Part shown: positions 10,669 through 22,704 of the stretch, one piece after another | How positions within the stretch are numbered: the first letter of the stretch is position 1 | Layout of the letters: every line of letters begins with the position of its first letter | From: Davidsoniella eucalypti | Taxonomy: Eukaryota; Ascomycota; Sordariomycetes; Microascales; Ceratocystidaceae | Direction of reading: 5' to 3' | DNA length: 64,000 bases | NCBI GenBank assembly: GCA_004009845.1 | Contig: RMBW01000005.1 | Location: 496,001-560,000, forward strand | The notes under the pieces: model-generated | Database searches by the model: none | Told to the model about the DNA's origin: nothing | Seen by the model: only the letters and a program-made list of their open reading frames with translations | Translations under genes and position numbers: made by a program

Positions 10669-12409
10669 AGGTGAAATTTGATTGGGAGCTTTTTTTCTTG
10701 TATTGTATTTAAACGATTAAGAAAAGAACGAATGACTACTTAATTTTCAGTTATTTTCCCTTTTTGTTATTACTTGCGTTTGGCTTGAAGGGCTTCTTTT
10801 TTGAAGAGAAAGATAAAAATTACTTTATGGTGTGACTGACTATTTGTTTTTTTTCTTGATTGTTTATTAGTCCATAAAAGAAAAAAATCCAACACTAGTT
10901 CGTTGAATTTTTTTTTGTTTTCTTTGTCTCAGTTTCCTTTGCACACTCACTTGAAACGGTTTTTTATAGCTTTCTTTTTTTTCCTATCATATCACATCTC
11001 TTCATTATTTATCTCACCTCTTTCTTACCTCTACCATAAGCTCTTTTTTGGTTATTTACATCGTCACACATTCGTTTTTTTTTCCTTTTTTTTTTGCAGG
11101 GTATTTTTGTAATCTTTTGTTTTTCCCACCCACTTCTCCATTGTTTTATGTTTGGTTTCTGGTTTTTGGTATGTTTATTTTTGTTGCTTTGAAGTATGTA
11201 ATTATTTTTATACAAGTTTAGCCTTTTTCTTCAATACCAACTCCACTTGCTTCGTCTCTTGAATCCATTGTGTTTTCCTGATCTAGCTAAAACAATTTAT
11301 GTACCTGTACAATAACAAAAATTGTGTAACTCTTACTAATCCACAAAATTACAACTACATAGTTGGTTATTCATATTTGAAGTCATTTTCGTCTCTTATG
11401 TGATTTCATTACATAAACTCATTTCTGGTCATCATTATCATTATTCTCATAAAACATACACATCATCAGTATATCCTTTTTCAACAAGATTTTGTCTTTT
11501 TTAATAGTTTAGAGAGCAATGGGCGTTAGAATCAATAAAACAAGAAAATGCAAGGCAGAAGACAAAAAAAATTAACATAATAAAAAAAGGTATAGAAAAG
11601 AAGAAACTTGCAAATGAGAAAGAAATAAAAAGGTTTAACATCAAGACAGAAAGAGAAGAAGAGAAAAGAAAATAGAAGAAAAAAAAAAGTATGGGGATTT
11701 GTAAGTAACAAGGTAATAATAAAAACGGGGGGAAACTTGAGAGCTATAAAAAAGAAAATGGGTATGTGTAGCCTCTCGATATTAAAATAAGAAAAGAAAA
11801 AAAGAAAAAAGAGTCCAAATATCATCATATCTCTTGAGGCTTTCCGTGATTTTCTTTTCCTCTCTTTTTCCTTCCATCTTCTTCCCTCCGCCTCCTCCTC
11901 CAGCCTTTATCCTTTTTTGATAAATCCAACCCTTCCCTTCCCCTTCCAACGCCCAAGTCTTTAGACAGGATATGAAGCCGGCAAGCTGCCCAACGCTGTT
12001 TGCCTTTTTTGAATGGTTTTGTGGTTCGAGAGAATGATACCCAAACTGAAATGGAAGAAATGGAACAGAAAAAAACGAAAAGAGAACAAAGACAAACAAA
12101 CAACCGGACAGACAGCCAAAATCAAGAGGGAACAGGTCAACTACGATGGTGGTGACGGTGACATCGAACCCAGGAAAAGGAAAATAGAAGAAAATACTCT
12201 AAACCTTTGTACTTGTAACAATCAACCAGCCAGTCAGCATCAAGGACTTTGATCAGCATCTCTCATTGCGGAACAACAAGAGACTCGGATTTTAGCCTTG
12301 AGTTGTCCCAGCCAGAATGTTGCCGCTGCGGTTCTACTAGAAAAGAAAACGCATAAGAGTCGTAGATTGAAGAAATTTGGTGGGATTGCTTGCGCAAAGA
12401 GTGTACTTC
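10669..12409. other. Convergent intergenic region between EDE1-like and alpha-tubulin genes
   Basis: No gene is supported. The left half is T-rich on the plus strand (Ede1 3' side). The right half (about 11530-11900) is purine-rich on the plus strand, so T-rich in the sense of alpha-tubulin. This mirror arrangement suits two facing 3' UTRs. Open frames here encode only poly-Phe/Lys type low-complexity peptides. Confidence 0.6.
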
Positions 12410-14596
12410 TTAGTACTCGGCCTCAATCTCCTCCTCGCCCATAGAGTCGGCGGCAACCTCCTCGTAATCGCGCTCCAGAGCAGCCAGATCCTCACGAGCC
12501 TCGGAGAACTCGCCTTCCTCCATACCCTCACCGACGTACCAGTGGACGAAAGCACGCTTGGAGTACATGAGATCGAACTTGTTGGATAGGGCAGACCAGG
12601 CCTCGGCAATGGCGGTGGTGTTGGACAGCATGCAGCTACAATGGTATTAGTAAAACAGATAATAACGATACGATGATATGTGACTCTTAACGTTGTAAGA
12701 GTCATTTGTCTTTGTAGGGGGTGGGAGAGAACGTACACAGCGCGGCTGACCTTGGCCAGATCGCCGTTAGGGACCATCTGAGGGGGCTGGTAGCAGATAC
12801 CCAACTTGAAGCCAGTGGGGCACCAGTCGACGAACTGGATGGTACGCTTGGTCTTGAGAGTAGCAACAGCAGCGTGAGCATCGTTGGGGACAACGTCACC
12901 ACGGTACAGCAGGCAGGTGGCCATGTACTTTCCGCGGCGGGGGTCGCACTTAACCATCTGGTTGTTGGGCTCGAAGCAGGACATGGTCATTTCCTGGACG
13001 GAGTTGGCCTCGTGGGCAGCCTTAGCGGCTGAGATGACGGGAGCGTAGGCGACCAGAGGGAAGTGGATTCTGGGGTAGGGCACCAGGTTGGTCTGGAACT
13101 CGTTCAGATCGACGTTCAGCGAACCATCGAAACGCAGAGAGGCGGTAATGGAAGAGACGACTAGATAAGTGTGACATTAGCGTATTTTTCTAGGGGAAAT
13201 AAAACTCTGAGAAAATAGACAAGACTTACCCTGAGCGATCAGACGGTTGAGGTTCTCGTAGTCGGGGCGCTCAAGACCCAGGTTGCGGCGGCAGATGTCG
13301 TAGATAGCCTCGTTGTCAACCATGAAGGAGCAGTCGGAGTGTTCCAGAGTGGTGTGGGTGGTCAGGATAGAGTTGTAGGGCTCAACGACCGAGGTGGCAG
13401 TCTGAGGAGCAGGGTAGACGCAGAACTCCAGCTTGGACTTCTTGCCGTAGTCAACGGAGAGGCGCTCCATCAGCAGAGCTCCGAAACCCGAACCGGTACC
13501 ACCACCGAAGGAGTGGAAGACGAGGAAGCCCTGCAGACCAACGCAGTTGTCGGCAACACGGCGGATCTTGTCGAGGACCTGGTCAATCAGCTCCTTACCG
13601 ACGGTGTAGTGACCACGGGCGTAGTTGTTAGAGGCATCCTCCTTGCCGGTGATCATATGCTCGGGGTGAAAAAGACTACGGTAGGGACCGGTGCGGACCT
13701 CGTCGACGACGTTGGGCTCGAGATCGCAGTAGATGGCGCGAGGAACATACTTGCCTTGGCCTGTAGATTTGGCAAAGGATATAGTGGTTAGCAAATGAGC
13801 CACGGAAGGCATAATTGGGCGCAGATATGCAGTGACATACCAGTCTCGGAGAAGAATGTGCTGAAGCCGTGATCGGGATCAGCGGCCTTGCGCTCCTCAG
13901 TCAGGTAACCATCGGGCTAGAACACACATCATGTTAGCGAGACTCAGATAGTAGGCGGCCAATGACTGGCGGGTCAGGGAGAAAGGGAAGAGAGGGCTGG
14001 GTGAAACCAGCAGAAAGGGGCGATTTCAGGAGAAGCTTACCTGAATACCGTGCTCAAGGCAGTACAGCTATATCAGAAAAAGACGGCACATGTTAGCAGG
14101 CTTGACGGGTTGTGGGACAACGCGGGCGCTTCAGGAGGCCATGGGGGAGCCATTGGCGGACGAGCTCGAGGGCGGGCGGAACGGAGCGGCCAAATAGTGG
14201 TGACGATGGTGATGGTGATGGTAACAATGGCAATGGCAATGTCAATGGCGGCGAAATATCATGGTCGACATACCTCCCAGCAGGAGTTGGCAATCTGGCA
14301 ACCAGCCTGACCGACTATAGTAGACAAAGGGCGTTAGCAAGGCTGAAGCTAGTAAGTGTATGGTATGATTGTATGGATATCAGAGTGGCTGCAAGCCATT
14401 GGCCGGCACGCGTCCCTACTGAACCATGGCGGCAGGTCGTGATGTACGAGGCTCCGGCCAGCCAAGCGGACAGCGGCGGCAGAATAGCAGGTTATCAACA
14501 GGGCGATGGGACTCTGGGCCAGTGCTGATGGTGCCAATTCCAATGGAACGAGGGGCAGAAGGGCGGCTTACCGTTGATGCTGATAACTTCACGCAT
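12410..14596 (-). CDS. TUB1: Alpha-tubulin
   Basis: Seven exons in transcript order: 14596-14572, 14314-14274, 14067-14041, 13916-13841, 13760-13230, 13160-12737 and 12635-12410. Together they encode 449 residues, the normal alpha-tubulin length, with all phases consistent. The protein starts MREVISINVGQAGCQ, carries the GTP-binding GGGTGSG loop, and ends in an acidic tail EEEIEAEY with the terminal tyrosine typical of alpha-tubulin. It forms the alpha/beta heterodimer of microtubules. Four tiny 5' exons within the first 45 codons are typical of filamentous fungal tubulin genes. The 5' leader is C/T-rich, and the sense strand lacks ATG from 14597 to 14844. It converges on the Ede1-like gene and diverges from PGA1. 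Confidence 0.97.
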
Positions 14597-17500
14597 GATG
14601 GATGATATCGATCTGGATGGACGGGATGCAATGTGGTGGTGGTGAAGAAGAAACTCGGAGACGAGCTAGAGGGCGATAGAATGAGAGGGGAGAAAGAAAA
14701 GCAGAAGAAGGTAGAAGGCAAATAGATGGATGGACTGAGTTTGATTGATGGAGGGAAAGGAGGAAGAAAAAAATAAGGGACAAGAGATGCACCAAGAAGA
14801 GGAAAAATATCAAAAAATATCAATATTAGCCAATATTAACCCAACATAAACAGCAACTCCAGCGCTGCTGTCCGCTATAAGCCGCTGACCAGACAGGCGT
14901 CCATAGCCCTCTTCAGGCGGTTCTTCAGGGGCAGCTCCAGCGGCGCCGGCCGGGTGTCAAAATGTCTGCCAACAGTAAAGCTCTGATTAACACCCGCCAG
15001 CCATCGCCAGAAAAAAGTAAATAAATAAATGCAAGGAGGGGGAGAAAGAGCTGCCAGAAGCAACGCCGGCTTTGATTGGTCGGCTGCCACTGCGAAGTTG
15101 CTGCTGCAATTTTTCCAGACCCAGCTAGAGCTAGCCGTAGCTTATTGGAGCTGTTACCGCTACTGGTATTTTGGCTCTAGTGTTTATTGTTTTTTTGTTG
15201 TTTTTTCTGACAATCAATGCTAAAATTCGAGTAGTGGCCACATTTGACTACCTCCAGCCAGCCCTAGTTTGGCACCTAGTACTACTAGGTGAGAATCTCT
15301 CCACCCTCTATCATCTGGTCTTGCCGGCCGTGACAGTTGCTTTGTAATGGCTGTTACTGCTTCTCACCGCCTAATCTAGTTTTTCTTCCCTCTATTCCAT
15401 TACCATTACAACTCTCGTCACTTATCACTATCGCCAATTCACCCCCCTAAGTGGTAAAGATAGTAAAAAGGGAAAAAGATAATGCTCTTTTCGCCCGGCG
15501 TGTCCCGTTCGGGTCTGTTGGGTCAGTCCATTCACATCCTCCACTCGGCTTCTCCTCTTCGTGCTCCTACCCTCCCACTCCCCTATATCATATGGCCTAC
15601 TCTATAGCATGTACATATGTTATGTATACATCTGTATATAGAACCCGTTCGTGCGATATGTGTCTGCAGTCAACATGTCGAGCATCTGCCAGTCCCAGTA
15701 TCTGCTCATTTCTTGTTCTTGCTTCAGATCCAGCTTAGACGCCTGGTACCAATCAGTCAGCCCTCCCCCTATCCACTACGTCCAACTACTGCTAGCTTTG
15801 CTCTGCCATGGCTTTCTTCCTTGATAGCACTGCTGATTATCGCTATTCCTCTCTAGCTTTAGTGCATCTACTGGCTTCACCTCAGTCTATCTGCCATGAT
15901 TCCGACCCTGTTTCTGTTCCTGCTTTCGGAATACCTCCTTACGCCAGCTCTTAACCCTTGCCTCTGTATGCAACCCTTACCACAAGTCAGCAAATCTACA
16001 TGTGCGTAAGATACAACAAATCCCAACCAGATGCAGGGATTATTGACTTGAACTAGTGTTTTTTTCTAGCAATTCTTCTTCGTTTACTTGTAGTTTAGAT
16101 GACTGTAGTCTACTGCAGTCGTATCTCATTTCCAAGCGTAGTCATCCCATGTTTAGATCCATGATCGCCTTTTCTAGCAGAGAGCTAGACTCTTCTCATA
16201 TCGATTCGGGGCTTCAGGCGGTGTGATGGTGTACCCAATCATCATAGTCAACTTGTATGTTTTAGCACCAAGTAAAGATATGACAGAAAGCTGTGTATGT
16301 AATTCGCATTTCACGATGATTAACTTGCTTACGAAAGCAGAGAGTTTGGTGAATCTCAGTTCGTCTTTTGAATCGCCACCAACCAAACTCTAAGTTAGGC
16401 AGACAGGACTCCCTGGGCCACCCATTCTCTGTTATTCTTCTTTTTCTTGATGCTACAACTACACATGTCTCTCCTTCTTTCCTCCCTTCAGTATGCTCTC
16501 CCTTCACTTTCTGCCTTGATCCTGGTAAGCCAATCACCAGTATTGATCAGTTCTCATATCGAGACCGGGGAATGGGGATGCGCCTAGGCCGATCATTTTT
16601 CTTACCATGTGCCAATTATCCCAGGAAGAAGAATAAGAAGAAAGGAAGTCGGAGTCAGCTTTCGTTGCAGAAAACAATGATGTGGTGCTGTAAATGTTCC
16701 ATACAACTAGGTGTGCATTTGATACATTTTGTGCATTTGTACAAGTATGCAAAGTAATATTTCCATATCTGACCATTCGTAGTATTGAGACAGAGAAAGA
16801 GAGCTGTGACGTTATGTGTATCTTTGGGAGGAATGTTCCTTGACATATAATTCACATGTTTTAAGATGACATCCTAACGAAAGCTGTCGTCTGATTTCTT
16901 CGAACTCTGCACAGACTTGAACTAATAAGTAATAGAAAATATTTACAACGAAGTACATGTAAATGGCATATAACTTATGTACATATGTATCTGCGCTTTT
17001 TCTTCGTTTTTCCTCGCATGAAACAAAACAAACAAACCTACGAAAGGGAAAAAAAACGGATGAACTCAAAACCAAACAAACAAGAAGCAAGAGCCACTTC
17101 ATTTTTATCTACCCGCTTTTTAGTGTGCATTCCACTGATATTAGCACTGCGACTTAGACAAAAGACATGAACCCCCCCCCCTCGCCCATATTTATTTTGG
17201 TACCCTTCATATTCATAATCTAACTTTTTAATTACAGCTCAGATTCGATTCGATATTGCAATCCGCAGGTAAGAAAAATCGAAATTTACAATGCTTTTTG
17301 TGCTTTCAGCCTCGAAGTAGGATAATTAGAAATTGATTGTAAAAGCTTTGCGAAAAGTAAAAGATTAGATCTGGTCGAATATTATCATCTTGTCGTTTTT
17401 ACACACTATTATTTTATTTTTATTTTGGGTTTGGGTTTGGGTCACACAGGATAAGTCTAAGAGTTGTTACCACAAAAGAAAAAGAGTACAAAAGCTCCAG

Positions 17501-17681
17501 CCTTGTAAATCAGACGTAAGAAAGCTAAAGCTGGCAATTACCCTTTTTGACAGTGCACAAATCAACATACATATAACAACCCCCAAAAAGGAAAGAAAAG
17601 AATATCATCAAAACGGTATTTCGTATCATTACAATCATAAACCATATAGCTAGGGAGAACTCCCCAATAGAAGTCTCCAAA
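14597..17681. other. Divergent intergenic region, alpha-tubulin and PGA1 promoters
   Basis: About 3.1 kb without a supportable gene. The left end is the C/T-rich tubulin leader (minus sense). A CCAAT box lies at 15075-15079. The right end, 17292-17681, has no ATG on the plus strand and is probably the PGA1 leader. The middle (15.4-17.2 kb) has only short open frames without protein-like features, several TACATA/TATGTA stretches and a C10 run near 17171. Confidence 0.55.
15075..15079 (-). promoter_or_regulatory. CCAAT box upstream of alpha-tubulin
   Basis: Read on the minus strand, the site is GACCAATCA, a good match to the HAP/CBF (Hap2/3/5) consensus. It lies about 480 bases before the tubulin start codon and probably under 300 bases before transcription start. 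The function is inferred from the motif and its position. Confidence 0.35.
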
Positions 17682-18595
17682 ATGAAACTTCTTACCATCG
17701 AATCTTTGAGGTCTAGCCTGCTATTTCTTCTGATATCTGTCTTGGCCGTTACACCAACAGCAGTTCAAGCCAATACCGAGAAGACAGTGTTCATAGGACC
17801 AGAGGAAACCTCCGTCTTGCTTAAGAGTCCGACGTTGGCAGATCTGAACCTGCATGTACTGACGCCGAAAAATACGACATGGCGGACACATCTCGAGTCT
17901 GAGCTTCCGAGGCCGAAGCAGAAGGAAGAAGGACAGCTGCTTCCAAATAGCCAGGACGGCGGAGATGGCAGTGGCGGCGAGAACAAAGAACTGGGCGAGA
18001 TTGGGGGTGTGGCTACTTGGGTCTTGTTGGATGAGTTGGCGCCGGGCCGGAGATATGAAGTGCGCGTGTGTTGGGCGGCCATTGTAAGTTGATGTATCTT
18101 TATATATGTGTATATCTGATACATATCACGGTAAATCAGCAGCTAATCCAATATGACTAGGAACCAACTACGTTTAAGATGGATACATTCGAGCTGGACA
18201 CCGTCTTTGAGTCTCCCGCCTTGATAACCTCCTTGGCCGAGTACTCCACCAAGCGCATCTCATCTTCCTCACCCTCCCCCGCCTCTCGTCTGCCTACTAC
18301 TAGACACGAAAGATCTGCCTCCGTCCTCTTTCTCCGCATCCTAACATCTGCAGATTACTTCACCACTAACCAACTCCTAATGGCCGAAGCGCCCGATGTT
18401 TTTGTCGACGTGATCCTCGATCCGTTCGTATATAACCTCGTGCCACAGTCTTTGCTGCCTACTATTGGATTTATCGCGTGTTTGGCGCCACTGGCGTTTA
18501 TAGTGGCGCGGAGTTTGACTGCTTGGATTGCGAGTTATGCGTCTACGATTAATGGCGAGGGACAAGATGAGACACTGCAGAAGAAGAAACAGTGA
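17682..18595 (+). CDS. PGA1: GPI-mannosyltransferase II subunit Pga1
   Basis: Two exons, 17682-18083 and 18161-18595, encode 278 residues. The intron has GTAAGT, a GCTAAT-type branch and a CTAG acceptor. A signal anchor covers residues about 10-30 (LLFLLISVLAVTPTAV). A lumenal domain contains GRRYEVRVCWAAIEPT, and LFLRILTSADYFTTNQ lies further on. A C-terminal transmembrane helix follows (LLPTIGFIACLAPLAFIVA), then a short charged tail. In yeast Pga1 works with Gpi18 in the ER membrane to add the second mannose to the GPI anchor precursor. I recognise the family from the CWAA/ADYFTTN blocks and the membrane topology. It converges on the WW-domain gene. Confidence 0.75.
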
Positions 18596-19299
18596 TCTGT
18601 TGAAGGGGATGAAGCAATAGGATTTTAGATTGTGTATAAGATTGATGTAATTTACGACTTGTGAAATACGAACCCACCATCGAAGACTCGCGTCAAAAAC
18701 ACTATATCTATTATAAGAGCGGCATATTAATGGGGTTTGATTTGACAATAGTGCATACTTGATATAGAACATGATAGTTATTATTGGTTTTCTTAAGATC
18801 TAGACTTGAGAGATATATAGAGATAGAGAGAGAGATAGAGAAAGCCCCTACGTATAATTGAGCCCTAAACGATATAAATCAAGTCTAACAAGATAATTCC
18901 CCATGAAGATTGACAATTCAATAGGAAAGGAAAGGAAAGGAAAGAAAAACGATAATAAATGATGCGAGATACGAAATAAAGATAGATAACAGAAGCAACC
19001 CTTTCGCCCGATAAATGACTGCAAAACAACAGAGTAACCTAGTGACGTCCCCCTACTCCAATGAACGAGAAAGACAATGATATGGAAAAGAAAGATACGG
19101 AGAGATATGAAGAGAAATGAATGAGAAGAAGAAGAAGAAGATAGAACCAGAAAAGAAAAAGGAAAGAAAAGGCGGTATGGCAAATGACGAATTAGACACG
19201 GCGAAGTGAATAGAGAAGAGATGTTGCGAGACCACCATGTTTTGTGGTATCTAGAGAGAAAGAAAGAAAAAGATCAAAGAAGAAGAGATAGAGCTGCAG
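18596..19299. other. Convergent intergenic region PGA1 / WW-domain gene
   Basis: No gene is seen. It contains a GA-rich stretch at 19080-19290 (C/T-rich in the sense of the minus-strand gene) and a short GGAAA tandem repeat (18923-18944). Both are consistent with 3' UTR sequence. Confidence 0.6.
18923..18944 (+). repeat. GGAAA tandem repeat
   Basis: About four consecutive copies of a GGAAA unit in the convergent 3' spacer. It is a simple microsatellite. Confidence 0.8.
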
Positions 19300-20905
19300 C
19301 TAGTAGTGGGGATTGCTGTAGTTGCTAGCGGCGCTGTAATTGGTAGCAGGCGGAGGAGCGTATTGGTTGTGATGTTGGTAGCCGGCAACAGGGGCCGCGT
19401 GGTTTCCGTACACAGGCTGTCCGTGGGCTTGCATATGGGTTTGGGGCTGGGCCTGATGCTGGACAGGTGCGCCGTGGCTGTAGCCACTAGCACTGCCGTA
19501 CGGAGGCTGACTGGTGGGAGGCGGCGGGTGGTGCTGGCCCTGTTGCTGGCCATACGCAGGCTGGCCGTAGGCGGCAGCCGAGCCTCCCTGGTGGGCGTTC
19601 ATGTGAGCAGAAGGAGGCGCACTGGATACGCTAGTTGGGTAAGTGCCATGGTTTGGGCTCGGGTTGTGCTGTTGGCCGGAGTTGGGGCGGTTGTACGTTG
19701 TGCCGGCTGGCGGAGAGCCATAGTTGGAGCCGGTGGCGGAGCCTTGGTATGGAGGGTTGGTGGGCGTAGTGTGGTACGAGGCGGCGGGCGCTGGAGCAGA
19801 AGCATAGCCCGGATTCGCAGCAGGAGGCGACTGGTAGCTGGGAGAAGCATGGGAGGGCTGTTGCTGGTAGTGATTCGCGGAGCCAGTGGGAACAGGGTGA
19901 GGGTTGTTGTGACTGCTGTTGTTGTGGCTGCTGTTGTTGTTGTTGTTGTTGTTGCTGTTGTGACCAGAGCTTTGCGCTGCCTGGTATGAGTTGGGCGGGG
20001 CGTCGCCGTTGTAGCCGCTGTTAGATCCTGAGTTTGAGTATCCGTAACCCGAGTTCTGCTAATCAAAGGGCCAAGGAGTGGTTAGCTAGCGACCCTGGGA
20101 GCTGTTGTGTGGTCAAGGGGGGTAACTTACAGAGGGCTTGTTGCCGCCCATGATGTTGCCCAGCAAAGCGCCACCAATTCCTGCAAGACCCGAAGGCGCC
20201 GAGGAGCTGCTATTGGAACTGCTGCCGTGGTAATTGTTGGATGAAGACGAGCCGCTGTTGCCGCTGTTACCGCTGGTCTTGCCGGATGAAAACAGTCCAG
20301 TTGCTAGCTGAGCCGCGATCTTACCGCCGGAGAGTTTGGAGTTGTTGTTATTGCTATTGCCGTGACTGTTGGAGCTGCTTCCAGTGAGCCCACCCAGGAC
20401 CTGGCCAGCAAGACCGCCGAGCCCAGAAGAGCTGCTGTTGTGGTTGTTGCTGCCGTGGCTGTTCTTGGCCTGGTTCATAAGGGCATTCATAGCGAGAGAC
20501 TACAGAGGATGAAAGTATTTGTTAGTATCACAGAGTAGCCTAAAAGAAGAGAAGCAAACATACGCCAATGCCTCTATCACCCGAAGGGCCGTCGACGCCT
20601 CGGGCGCTCTCGGGCAAAACAGGTTCGATGGTGCCGTCGGGATGACGTTTTGACTGCGACCCGTCCTCGAATGTGATGATCACGGGTTGTGGCTGAGGAT
20701 AGCCGTAGGGATGCTCGGCGACCGGATGGGGAGTCATGCCAGTAGGGATGGCGTGAGTCGGAACTTCCCACTGGGACTGGCCAGTGGACAGCTGAACGTA
20801 GTAGTAGCGCTTGCTGGAGCTGTCCCATTGCGCGATCCAGCCGGCGGGCAGAGGCGGCGGCGTGAAGGTCGGGCCTTCAGTGCTGGGAGTGCCGGGGCCA
20901 GCCAT
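19300..20905 (-). CDS. WW-domain protein with Q/N/G/S-rich prion-like body
   Basis: Three exons, 20905-20564, 20499-20131 and 20058-19300, encode 489 residues. A single WW domain spans residues about 20-49, with Trp23, a YYY triplet, Trp46 and Pro49. WW domains bind proline-rich peptides. The middle exon encodes Asn/Ser-rich sequence with two Gly/Leu patches (GLGGLAGQVLGGLTG and GLAGIGGALLGNIMGG). The last exon is rich in Asn, Gln, His, Tyr and Pro, like prion-like or phase-separating proteins. Intron 1 carries a perfect TACTAAC branch site. The last intron ends in a tandem TAGCAG acceptor that could add or drop one Gln. The start ATG follows an 875-base ATG-free leader zone. The family is common but poorly characterised in fungi, and I assign no specific function. 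Confidence 0.85.
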
Positions 20906-22704
20906 AGTAGAAATATTGTGATCGGAGGGAGGATGACAGAAGAAGAACAGAACAGGACTGAGAGGAGAAGGAGGAGGAGGGGTTAAGCTGTCGGGGAGAT
21001 AAGAGCGCGAAGAAGCGTAGCTTGACGGCGGCGATAAAGAAAGAGAGCGCAACAAGAGAAGATGAGACGAGACAATCGATTGGGCAATCGAGTCGATGGC
21101 GGGATCAGCGGCGTCTGAAGAACTCGAGTCGGAAGATTGAGAGGAAAAAGACAGAAAAAAGGTTGTACGTGGGGTTGGATTTAGACAAAGAAGTGACGAC
21201 AATCCCAGAGGGACGCACGAGTCCTGAAAAAAAAGTAATATAATAAAAACGGCGGGCCAGAGTTTGATTTGAATTGGATTGCAGAGATCAAATCCGATGT
21301 CCAAATGCGACGATGAACAGGGAAGATGGAAGAAGAAGACAAAAAAAGAAAATGGAAAAAAGAGGAATTTTGACTGGCGGGGTGGGCAAAAAATGAAGGG
21401 CGGAGAAAGAAGAAAGAGCGCTGCAAACGGATGGCGAGATCGTAGCTAAAGGAAGGAAGCCAGCCAACAGCTGTTTGAAAAGCAGCAATTGCAGTTTTCT
21501 CTGGCAGTGGAAATGGAAATTTCTGCCTGTGGCTATGATGTGATGAATTTATCGGGATATGAACTTATCCAGAGTTGCCTTCAAAGATCTTGGGGAAGAG
21601 GGGCAAAGAGACAAAGAAAAGAAGCTTTTTTTAATTCTTTTTTATTAAGGTGGAAATGGAGCTTTAATAGCTATGTAGCACCTCGGTATCCTAAAATACA
21701 CAGCCCTGAAAAGAAAAGAAGCTAAGTGGGAGGGGTTCCTTACTATGATGCTTAAGTTGAGATCACGATATCTTATACGGCATATACAATTACGGCAAGT
21801 ACATGGCACAGGAAATATAGTGGCTTGGGATATGAACTACATATACAAATGTCGGCATCATAGATAAGAATAAGCAAATATTTTTATTTCGTGCATAACA
21901 TTAGTGCTGCTTACATATATGTACTGACAGGTGTAAATACATACTACGGATCACAAGACATATGATATATATATATTTGCGTGTGCCATTATTTGTATAA
22001 GCTTTGCAAAGATTTCTCTTTTTTTCTTCAGAAAATGAGGAAATGATGTGCCACCAAGAGAAGAAAACGGAGGGAATCATCCAAACAAGATGAAGAATAA
22101 AAGAAAAAGCCCAAAAAAGAAGAGAAAAAAAAGAGGCCGGCCTTGCCTGAAAAGCTCTCGCAACCGACAACTTGGATGGCTGAGAGAAATCCTGACAAGC
22201 AAGCACCGTCCCAAATCTGTTCCAGGAGTCTTTTTTTTCAATCAAGTATATACATACAGCGTACTCTTCTTTTTCCTGTATTCGTGAGCCGCTCGCTTGG
22301 ACACAGCCCCAGCAGCCGCTGGACATAGCAGTGCATGTGACCGGTATACGCACTGTAGATATCATACAAAAAATCAGGTTGTGCACAGTGTATATATGTA
22401 CCTCTACCGTGTAAGGAGGCATGTAACCAGTAGCATACAGACCCTCCTGGCCAGCCAGCTAGCCGACCAACCAGCTAATAGCCAGCAAATCAACCGCTGG
22501 GCTACAGAAGCCGGTATGATTTTATATTCTGTGTGTTCATATATATCCGTACATACATAGCATGTATATGTATTGTGCATTTGTGTGTAAACCGGGTATC
22601 TTGGCTTCGTTCGTGCATTCATAATAGTAGATAAAGGAAAGAGTAGAAGAAACGGTCAAAAAGTTCCCTATCAACTCTCTCTCTCTCTCTCTCTCTTCTC
22701 TTCT
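20906..22704. other. WW-gene leader/promoter and ro-7 3' region
   Basis: From 20906 to 21780 the minus strand contains no ATG at all and is C/T-rich, so much of this is probably the WW-gene 5' leader. A strong acceptor-like sequence (T8 then CAG, near 21225-21236 on the minus strand) hints at a leader intron. The remainder (21.8-22.7 kb) is AT-rich spacer, ending in an (AG/CT)11 run at 22675-22696 next to the ro-7 stop codon. Confidence 0.55.
22675..22696 (+). repeat. (CT)11 microsatellite
   Basis: An uninterrupted CT dinucleotide run about nine bases beyond the ro-7 stop codon. In the transcript it reads as AG repeats in the 3' UTR. Confidence 0.9.

Noticed and set aside
21181..21426. Phe/Ser-rich frames upstream of the WW gene
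   Set aside because: They lack an ATG start and lie in the pyrimidine-rich leader zone.
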